From Candidatus Poseidoniaceae archaeon (GTDB taxonomy: Archaea > Thermoplasmatota > Poseidoniia > Poseidoniales > Poseidoniaceae), in the NCBI GenBank assembly GCA_022451835.1, contig JAKUNX010000079.1, positions 1-8,638 of the forward strand: DNA of 8,638 nucleotides. Direction: 5' to 3'. Below, piece by piece: positions 1-5,648 of this stretch (its first letter is position 1; every line of letters begins with the position of its first letter). The translations under genes and the position numbers were made by a program. The notes beneath the pieces are model-generated. The model saw nothing but the letters and a program-made list of their open reading frames with translations. It did no database searches and was not told the DNA's origin.

Positions 1-56
1 GAAGTAGTAGTTTTGCCAACTCCACCTTTGCCGCCGAACAAAAGTAATCTTGCCAT
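1..56 (-). CDS. N-terminus of ArsA/Get3-type P-loop ATPase (partial, runs off window)
   Basis: Reading the minus strand from ATG at 56-54 gives MARLLLFGGKGGVGKTTT and then an incomplete Ser codon at the window edge. A hydrophobic beta strand is followed immediately by a deviant Walker A motif with two lysines, GGKGGVGKTT. This is the hallmark of the SIMIBI-class ATPases (ArsA, Get3/TRC40, MinD, ParA, Mrp). The FGGKGGVGKTT form directly after a very short N-terminus is most typical of ArsA/Get3, which energise arsenite efflux or chaperone tail-anchored membrane proteins. Only 18 full codons are visible, so switch regions and any metal- or client-binding residues cannot be checked, and a MinD/ParA-type protein is not excluded. 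No clear Shine-Dalgarno sequence precedes the ATG, so a leaderless or short-leader mRNA is possible. The gene is divergent from the membrane protein at 149. Confidence 0.8.
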   Translation of the reverse strand, partial: MARLLLFGGKGGVGKTTT

Positions 57-71
57 ATTATCGGCTCATAG

Positions 72-86
72 TTCAAAGTCTTTGAA
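72..86. repeat. Inverted repeat TTCAAA-gtc-TTTGAA in divergent intergenic region
   Basis: This is a perfect 6-bp dyad with a 3-nt spacer, TTCAAAGTCTTTGAA, in the 92-bp gap between two divergent genes. Its centre (79) is 22 bp from the centre (101) of a second dyad of the same geometry, about two DNA turns. That arrangement fits a pair of operator half-sites for a dimeric regulator. No regulator gene is visible, so the function is inferred. Confidence 0.45.
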
Positions 87-92
87 TTCAAC

Positions 93-109
93 GGATTTAG
101 GATAAATCC
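93..109. promoter_or_regulatory. Inverted repeat GGATTTA-gga-TAAATCC, candidate bidirectional TATA/operator
   Basis: A perfect 7-bp dyad with a 3-nt spacer sits almost midway between the two divergent start codons (56 minus, 149 plus). Its A/T core reads as a TATA-like element on both strands: GATAAAT on plus and TTTATC on minus. At the usual archaeal spacing of about 25 bp it would place transcription starts roughly 20 nt before each start codon. A nested dyad AGGAT-aa-ATCCT (99-110) overlaps it. The dyad is seen directly. Its role as a shared core promoter or operator is inferred. Confidence 0.4.
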
Positions 110-138
110 TACATCGATTTCATGAACTAATACATCGA
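110..138. repeat. 8-bp direct repeat TACATCGA, 21-bp period
   Basis: TACATCGA occurs at 110-117 and again at 131-138, exactly 21 bp apart, or two helical turns. Both copies lie between the TATA-like dyad and the start codon at 149. This would put them downstream of the core promoter, overlapping the predicted initiation region and leader. They could be tandem regulator sites on one face of the helix, or chance. Confidence 0.35.
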
Positions 139-148
139 CGCGCACATA

Positions 149-928
149 ATGGCAAACCAATTGGTGTTATTTCAGATAGCCAGTGTTTCAGCCTTAATTG
201 GCATGACGCTAGGCTGGAAGGGTGTAATGACTCGCTATTCTGGATTTTATGATTTGCCTACTGCCTGGAGTAATGTATTTTGGGGAATCCTCCTTGGTGG
301 ACTTTACGCATCACAGATACATAACAATATTATTTTGCCAAATCTTGAATTCGAAGCAAATCAAGATACTATTGTCAATCCAATTAATTTGATTTTGTAC
401 TGCTTAATAATGTCAATAATTGTCCATTTCTTATTGCGAAGAAATCGTGTGCGTTCTGGTTCATCACAAACAACCAGTGGTTGGGCTCTGGGTCTTGCCA
501 TAGGTGGAATGTTCGCCATGGTAGTCATCTTTGCCATATTACAATGGTATGATTTTAGTATGATTTTATTGATTTCCATTCTATTGATCTGTCTTTTAGC
601 ACCAAGATGTGAGGCAATCATTACCTCATACCAAGGACATTTGATGCTAATGGGCAAAAAATGGGGAGCAATATTGCGCGCTACCATGTGGCGTTGTGGA
701 TATGTGATTATGTTTGCATACGTATTATCTGCGCCGATAGGTTGGATTTTCATCCTACCTGTAATGCTAATAGCAAATAGAGCATCAGAAGACTGGATTT
801 GGAATTCAATACCAAAAGAAGGTAAAAAACAACTTCGTAAAATTTGGGCACGTCAAGCAAGAGAGAGGAAATTAAGCAAGATTTCGAGCAGTTTACCTAG
901 CACATCTTCGGCAAATGAAAGTGAGTAG
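149..928 (+). CDS. Unrecognised polytopic membrane protein, 259 aa
   Basis: I do not recognise the family. The protein has about six hydrophobic segments, near residues 4-22, 40-57, 79-97, 111-132, 135-151 and 183-209. The last is long enough to be one span plus a re-entrant part. Arg/Lys clusters flank segments 3 (RRNRVR, 97-102) and 5 to 6 (GKKW, 169-172). A strongly basic tail (about 223-244) ends in a Ser-rich, acidic terminus. By the positive-inside rule the loops after segments 3 and 5 and the C-terminus are cytoplasmic. No Walker, zinc or protease motif is visible. ATG at 149 is the only sensible start: the upstream in-frame ATG at 122 runs into a stop two codons later. There is no Shine-Dalgarno sequence, so translation may use a short leader. 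The gene is divergent from an ArsA/Get3-type ATPase and 95 bp upstream of a membrane-anchored transglutaminase-like gene, so co-function at the membrane is possible but unproven. Confidence 0.8.
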   Translation: MANQLVLFQIASVSALIGMTLGWKGVMTRYSGFYDLPTAWSNVFWGILLGGLYASQIHNNIILPNLEFEANQDTIVNPINLILYCLIMSIIVHFLLRRNRVRSGSSQTTSGWALGLAIGGMFAMVVIFAILQWYDFSMILLISILLICLLAPRCEAIITSYQGHLMLMGKKWGAILRATMWRCGYVIMFAYVLSAPIGWIFILPVMLIANRASEDWIWNSIPKEGKKQLRKIWARQARERKLSKISSSLPSTSSANESE

Positions 929-1023
929 TTGCTTACTAAACTCATTGATTTTGATTTAGACGGAATTTTAGATTACTTACAAAATAAACACTTTGTAGGA
1001 TATCCGCAGGCAACCGTTATACA

Positions 1024-2604
1024 ATGTCGTCAAAGCCGAGTAACATGGGTAACTGCCCTTATTGTAGGAGTGTCACTCTCCCGGGTGACACAATTTGTTA
1101 CACATGTGGCAGGGTTCTTGCTAATATTAAATCGAAGCAATTTGCTGCAGAACAACAATTCAATCAAGGTTCTATTGAAACCACATACTTGAAAACTAAA
1201 AAACCAACAAAGTCAGGTGTAGTTCAAACTCATACAGGAAGAAGGAAAAACATACTCAAGAGAAGGAAAAACCGATTTAGAAGCGTGGTCATGTTGGGAT
1301 TAGTTGCTTTCATCATGTTATCGCCTCAAGCAAGAGAGGTGGTATTCAATAAATGGGCTGGAATTAGTGAATATATACAATTAGCTGCAGCTCCATATCA
1401 CCTATACCCGATAGAAACTACATACACTGTTGGTAAAACAATTGATGTGGTAAATAATGGAGGTGAAGGATATCTTAGTGAAAATTTAGCTATTCCCCGT
1501 GACGTCTCCACTCTTAATGGACAATCTACGATGTTTGAATATACTGATGGAAGTGATCCTCTAATGACTCAATCGATACAAGTTATTAATCAAATTGAGT
1601 TGATTCTAAATGGTGTTAGTTATGATATACCGCTGCTTGGTGAACCTGCAAGAATGCCTGATGACAAATTATCTACCATTGACGGTCATGAGATCTGGTG
1701 GCCTGGGGTAGGCATTGGAGAAGATATGTGTTCTGTAGACATATGTGTTAAAGTTAAATTGAATCTTGACCCAGGTGAAGAAGCATCTTTTACTTATGCT
1801 GTTTCTCTTACCAGCACATCATATTCATGGTGGTCATCATCAAGAGTTGATTCTCGCGTAGATGGTAGTTCTAATGGTATCAGTGTTGATAGGAGTGGTG
1901 ATTTTTCTGATATTGTAGATCGTGGCGGCGGAATTAAAGCTGCACAATATTCCACTTCAACTTGGTATAACAAAGGTAGATTTGATTATGCAATAAATAG
2001 TCAAGATGCTGTAGTTATTTCAACTGCCCAAACTATTTCCGCATCGCTTCCTGAAGGCCGCTCTACCAATGCTTATGCATTTGCTAGAGCGACTTTTGAT
2101 TATCTACATCAAAATATTCTATATGACAAAAATGCCCCAGTTGTAGCACGAAGCGGTCCTGCTTGTTTGAGTGCTGGTGTTGGAGACTGTGATGAACAAA
2201 CCAATGCGTTTTTCTCGATTTTAAGAACCAAAATGATTCCTGGTTGGTACGTTTTTGGCGCATTAACTGATTCTACATTTAACTACTGGGAAGCTCATGC
2301 ATGGGGATACATATTACTGCCAATGAGTGACGAGTGGTGTCAAGATAGAAATATTGCGCTAGACACTTGTTTTGTTGAAGGTTCGGTTGATGTTGTAAAC
2401 AACAAATGGCTATTGCACACTCCTACTGCGTACATTGATTGGATAGAAGAAGCAGACTCTACAGGTAATTTAATCAATAATTATTACAAACCAGGATTAT
2501 ACAGTAATAATGTTGATAGAACTAGATCATTTTCAACTATAGATGTACCAGAATCAACAGGTGGTACCTACCAAATAAAGAAACTACCAGAAAATTTGAG
2601 GTGA
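1024..2604 (+). CDS. Zinc-ribbon, single-TM, transglutaminase-like surface protein, 526 aa
   Basis: The N-terminus has a CxxC-x10-CxxC zinc ribbon (C11, C14, C25, C28). A very basic stretch follows (about 58-87, including GRRKN and KRRKNR), then one transmembrane segment (about 87-104). Basic residues before the segment put the ribbon in the cytoplasm and the remaining 420 residues outside. The external part begins with a probably beta-rich region (about 130-265) and a Ser/Asp-rich linker (270-300). It ends in a transglutaminase-like (papain-fold) domain at about 340-475 with the nucleophile context GDCDEQ (C389) and EAHAW (H425). The third triad residue is probably an Asp in ALDTC (D447) or SVDVV (D456), which is less certain. 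Extra external cysteines (236, 241, 381, 439, 449) could form disulfides. Members of this fold act as peptidases, amidases or crosslinkers; the substrate here is unknown. The ATG at 1024 has only a weak AGG upstream. A second ATG at 1045 (M8) would keep the ribbon. The 95-bp gap before the gene has a weak TATA-like ACAAAATAAA at 979-988. The trkA start lies 4 nt past its stop, implying cotranscription. Confidence 0.85.
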   Translation: MSSKPSNMGNCPYCRSVTLPGDTICYTCGRVLANIKSKQFAAEQQFNQGSIETTYLKTKKPTKSGVVQTHTGRRKNILKRRKNRFRSVVMLGLVAFIMLSPQAREVVFNKWAGISEYIQLAAAPYHLYPIETTYTVGKTIDVVNNGGEGYLSENLAIPRDVSTLNGQSTMFEYTDGSDPLMTQSIQVINQIELILNGVSYDIPLLGEPARMPDDKLSTIDGHEIWWPGVGIGEDMCSVDICVKVKLNLDPGEEASFTYAVSLTSTSYSWWSSSRVDSRVDGSSNGISVDRSGDFSDIVDRGGGIKAAQYSTSTWYNKGRFDYAINSQDAVVISTAQTISASLPEGRSTNAYAFARATFDYLHQNILYDKNAPVVARSGPACLSAGVGDCDEQTNAFFSILRTKMIPGWYVFGALTDSTFNYWEAHAWGYILLPMSDEWCQDRNIALDTCFVEGSVDVVNNKWLLHTPTAYIDWIEEADSTGNLINNYYKPGLYSNNVDRTRSFSTIDVPESTGGTYQIKKLPENLR

Positions 2605-2605
2605 T
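2598..2605 (+). promoter_or_regulatory. Strong ribosome binding site GAGGTGAT that sets the TTG start of trkA
   Basis: GAGGTGAT is a perfect complement of the ATCACCTC at the archaeal 16S rRNA 3' end. It spans the stop codon (TGA, 2602-2604) of the upstream transglutaminase-like gene and sits just before TTG at 2609. This match supports a non-ATG start there and suggests reinitiation coupling between the two genes. Confidence 0.75.
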
Positions 2606-2608
2606 AAT

Positions 2609-4027
2609 TTGCGAATAATTATTGGTGGAGCCGGAAGAGTCGGAACCGAATTGGCAAGAGCATTGAGAGCTGAAGAAATGGATGTAGTCTTAGTTGATTC
2701 TGACTCTAGGGCTGTAAAAAATGCTCAAAACTTGGATGTTTTGGTAATCCATGGTGATTTGACTACAAGAGAAAAATTGAATGAAGCAGGAATTGGTGAG
2801 GCAGAGATATTTGTTGCAGCGACAAATTCTGATGAAAGGAATCTGCTTGCCTGTGCCCTTGCTGAGCATGCTCATTACCAATATGCGGGTTCAAAGGCTA
2901 AACCATTACTATCTATTTCTCGAATAAGGAATATGAATTATTTAGAGGAGCAAAAACAAGGATACCTAACTAATTGGGCAAAGGTAAATCATGTAGTTAA
3001 TCCATTGGATAGTGCAATAAAAAGATTACATACAGGTCTTAGATCATCATCAATCGAGGAAGTTATTCCATTTGGACATGATTCATATATTATCGAATTC
3101 AATGTAACAAAAAATGCTGATGGAATTGTGTTCAATACATTAAAGGAAGCAAATGCTTCGATAGATGGAGAATTGCCACTAATTATTGGAGTAAAGAGAG
3201 TTGGAGAAAAAAGCGTTGTCCCTGATGGAGATTTTGTTTTGATGCCAAATGACACGATTGCTGTAGCGACAAATGGTCTGTCAAGTTTTAATCGTATTTT
3301 GAATATTTTTGGTCATGAAGCCACTGATTTCCCAATATCTCCAAAAGTAGCCATCATTGGTGCAAATAGAATCGGTCAAATGATTGCTGAAAATTGGTTG
3401 ATGAATGGTGCAAAGGTAACTGTTATCGAAAGAGACCTACAACTGGCAAATGAATTCTCTGCCACTCATATCGGCTCAAATCCCAACTTAGAGGTAATTC
3501 ACGGAGACCATCTTGACCGAGACATCTTAACTGAAGTTGGAATACCAGAACATCATATTGCAATTGCAGCATTGAAATCTGATCATGATAGTATTGCAGC
3601 TGCTTTACTAGCAAGCGATATGGGCGTTAATCGCACAGGATTACTGCTCAATGATGCTGATTTGGTAAAAGTAACACAAAGAATGGGTATTACCTTTGCA
3701 GTTGATAGAAAACGTGTTGCGGTTGATAATATCTTAGCTCACATACATACTAAAGCAGCAGGTGCATATGCAGTATTGTCAAATGTCCCTAATATTGTAG
3801 GAATAAGTATGAGGGTTGATTCAGCGCATAAATTTTCCAATATGAGAATCTCAGATGCAGGATTTAGTGAGTGGATGAGAATAGCATTTATTCAAAGAAG
3901 AACTGTTGACGGTATATGGGAGAACCTTAGACCTGCTCCTGAAAAATTACTGTTACCTGAAGACAATTTGATCATTTTTACCAGCCCCGATAAAGTTGCT
4001 GAACTTGAACGAAAATTCAAGGTGTGA
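2609..4027 (+). CDS. trkA: TrkA, double-RCK regulatory subunit of Trk K+ uptake system
   Basis: This is the cytosolic gating subunit that binds NAD(H) or adenine nucleotides and controls the TrkH pore. At 472 aa it has the full TrkA length of two RCK units. The first Rossmann fold starts at once with IIIGGAGRVG (GxGxxG at 7-12) and an acidic ribose-binding D30 after VVLV. Its RCK-C lobe lies at about 150-222. The second Rossmann fold has AIIGANRIG (249-256) with E274 after VTVI, and its RCK-C lobe is at about 385-470. In the second fold the middle glycine is Asn (GxNxxG), so the two nucleotide sites may differ. The start is TTG; the glycine-rich loop begins only five residues later, and an ideal Shine-Dalgarno lies upstream, so no other start is credible. 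The stop (4025-4027) overlaps the GTG at 4024 next to the trkH start, typical of a translationally coupled trkA-trkH pair. Confidence 0.95.
   Translation: MRIIIGGAGRVGTELARALRAEEMDVVLVDSDSRAVKNAQNLDVLVIHGDLTTREKLNEAGIGEAEIFVAATNSDERNLLACALAEHAHYQYAGSKAKPLLSISRIRNMNYLEEQKQGYLTNWAKVNHVVNPLDSAIKRLHTGLRSSSIEEVIPFGHDSYIIEFNVTKNADGIVFNTLKEANASIDGELPLIIGVKRVGEKSVVPDGDFVLMPNDTIAVATNGLSSFNRILNIFGHEATDFPISPKVAIIGANRIGQMIAENWLMNGAKVTVIERDLQLANEFSATHIGSNPNLEVIHGDHLDRDILTEVGIPEHHIAIAALKSDHDSIAAALLASDMGVNRTGLLLNDADLVKVTQRMGITFAVDRKRVAVDNILAHIHTKAAGAYAVLSNVPNIVGISMRVDSAHKFSNMRISDAGFSEWMRIAFIQRRTVDGIWENLRPAPEKLLLPEDNLIIFTSPDKVAELERKFKV
4019..4024 (+). promoter_or_regulatory. Ribosome binding site AAGGTG favouring the ATG start of trkH
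   Basis: AAGGTG lies in the last codons of trkA. It sits 5 nt before ATG at 4030, a normal spacing. A start at GTG 4024 would fall inside the motif itself and lose it. This is why the shorter trkH is preferred, by two residues. Confidence 0.55.
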
Positions 4028-4029
4028 AC

Positions 4030-5646
4030 ATGCGTTTTGATGTACTTAGCCTGATTCTTGGTTGGACCTTAATTGCGATTAGCATTCCATTGTTTATCTG
4101 CAGTTTGATCACCATATGGTTAGATGATTTCGAAATGGCCATGAAGGCTTTTTTGATTCCAATAATTATGTCTCCAACATTGGGTAGTTTGATGCTAAAA
4201 TTTGGTACTCGAAGTGACACTCCAGAAAGACTTAGAGATCGTGAAGCTTTTGCTGCAGTCGCATTAATTTATCCAATTGTAGTATTTATTGGATTATTTC
4301 CATATTGGCTTGGAGGAGTTTTTGTTGGGCCTTTTACTGCAGATGCAACTTTAATCGATATTGCCCGCGGAGCAGTAAATTCCTGGTTTGAATCCATGTC
4401 TGGATTTACTACCACCGGTGCTACTGTAATTTCCCACAACATGAGCCCTAATTGTATACCTGGAGTCACAGTTGATTGTATTAATTCCCAACCAAGAGGA
4501 ATATTGCTTTGGCGTTCCATTACTCAATGGTTGGGTGGTATGGGTATCATTATGTTAGGTATGATGTTGTTGTCAAGAGTTATGGGTGGCGGAATGGCTC
4601 TTGCTAGAGCAGAGCTAACTGGCCCATCATTGTCAAGGCTAAGACCCAAATTGAAGGAAACAGCATTTGCATTGTGGATAATATACATTGGTTTGACTGT
4701 TTTTGAAATGTTTCTATTACACTTTATTGGCCAAATGTCACTTTTTGATGCAGTAAATCACGGATTTACCACCATGGCAACTGGAGGTTTTTCAACAAGA
4801 GATGCAAGTATTGGATATTATGACTCTCTGACAATTGAAGCAATAATCATTGTTTTCATGTTTGTTGGAGGAATTAATTTTACCTTAATCTGGTTCTTGA
4901 TCGCTAGAGAATTTATGAAAGCATTTTCCGATGAAGAGTTCAAGACTTATCTTGTGTATATATTCACTGCAGTTTTATTCATGATGGTAGCATTAATTTC
5001 AACCAATATATCACCAACTGATTCACTAAGACAAAGTTTGTTCCAAGCAATTTCAATTGGAACATCTACTGGTTATACAACTCAAGATTATACCACTTGG
5101 CCTGTTATAACTCAATTTGTATTGATGATTTTGATGATTGTTGGAGCTTGTGCTGGTTCTACTAGTGGTGGATTAAAATTAATGCGAATTATTCTTGCTT
5201 TCAAAGTAGCGATGAGAGAATTGGTTCGGATTGCCCAGCCAAGGAAAATTAAGCAGATTAGAATGAATGGAGAAGTTGTGGAACCTCAGCAAATTGACAA
5301 GATTGTTGGAATGTTATTTGTATGGATAGGCTTATTTGGAATTGCAAGTATATTATTGGCCATTTTAATGTTGGATGAATCATTTGAAAGCATTATAGGA
5401 ATTACTGCATCATCTCTTGGTAACACTGGACCTGCTTTGGGTTCTTATGGTCCAAGTAGTACTTGGTCACCCTTAAATTCTGGAGTATTAATATTTACAT
5501 CGATATTGATGTGGTTTGGCAGATTGGAATTATTGACAGTGGTTATCTTGCTTCATCCAAGAACTTGGCAGGATGAAAATAAAGAGCATAGTGACAGAAG
5601 AGCACTTGCACTGTTTAAGAGAATGATTCCTGGACGTAAATTATAG
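4030..5646 (+). CDS. trkH: TrkH/KtrB-family potassium transporter pore subunit, 538 aa
   Basis: This is the membrane pore of the Trk system, built from four M1-P-M2 repeats. All four selectivity-filter loops are visible (numbering from ATG 4030): TTTGAT (127-132), ATGGFS (250-255), TSTGYTT (345-351) and LGNTGP (463-468). Family hallmarks include LLWRSITQWLGGMGI (159-173) after the first pore loop and GACAGSTSGGLK (372-383) in the third M2, whose Ser/Gly-rich break forms the intramembrane gate loop. Between filter 1 and WRS there is an insert of about a dozen residues with two cysteines (C142, C150) that could pair outside the cell. The cytoplasmic stretch RIAQPRKIKQIRMNGE (about 400-415) is the conserved basic linker expected to face the TrkA ring. 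The gene overlaps or abuts trkA and ends 2 bp from the stop of the convergent rfcL. A GTG at 4024 would add two residues. Confidence 0.95.
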   Translation: MRFDVLSLILGWTLIAISIPLFICSLITIWLDDFEMAMKAFLIPIIMSPTLGSLMLKFGTRSDTPERLRDREAFAAVALIYPIVVFIGLFPYWLGGVFVGPFTADATLIDIARGAVNSWFESMSGFTTTGATVISHNMSPNCIPGVTVDCINSQPRGILLWRSITQWLGGMGIIMLGMMLLSRVMGGGMALARAELTGPSLSRLRPKLKETAFALWIIYIGLTVFEMFLLHFIGQMSLFDAVNHGFTTMATGGFSTRDASIGYYDSLTIEAIIIVFMFVGGINFTLIWFLIAREFMKAFSDEEFKTYLVYIFTAVLFMMVALISTNISPTDSLRQSLFQAISIGTSTGYTTQDYTTWPVITQFVLMILMIVGACAGSTSGGLKLMRIILAFKVAMRELVRIAQPRKIKQIRMNGEVVEPQQIDKIVGMLFVWIGLFGIASILLAILMLDESFESIIGITASSLGNTGPALGSYGPSSTWSPLNSGVLIFTSILMWFGRLELLTVVILLHPRTWQDENKEHSDRRALALFKRMIPGRKL

Positions 5647-5648
5647 TT

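Noticed and set aside
361..753. 130-codon open frame on the minus strand inside the membrane protein gene
   Set aside because: It lies wholly within a well-formed membrane protein gene, has no Shine-Dalgarno sequence and reads as the antisense of hydrophobic codons. It is a shadow.
929..1023. Possible promoter in the 95-bp gap before the zinc-ribbon gene (ACAAAATAAA at 979-988)
   Set aside because: The TATA resemblance is weak in AT-rich DNA and no BRE or start-site pattern is clear. It is mentioned in the gene entry only.
929..1192. 87-codon frame beginning TTG right after the TAG of the membrane protein, in the same frame
   Set aside because: The first 31 residues look protein-like and would extend the upstream protein by amber read-through. 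But the frame then runs out of phase through the zinc-ribbon gene, has no ribosome site, and no read-through signal or pyrrolysine context is visible.
2592..2610. AAATT/AATTT inverted repeat flanking the trkA ribosome binding site
   Set aside because: The stem is only five A-T pairs with a 9-nt loop, which is expected by chance in this AT-rich DNA and too weak to fold stably.
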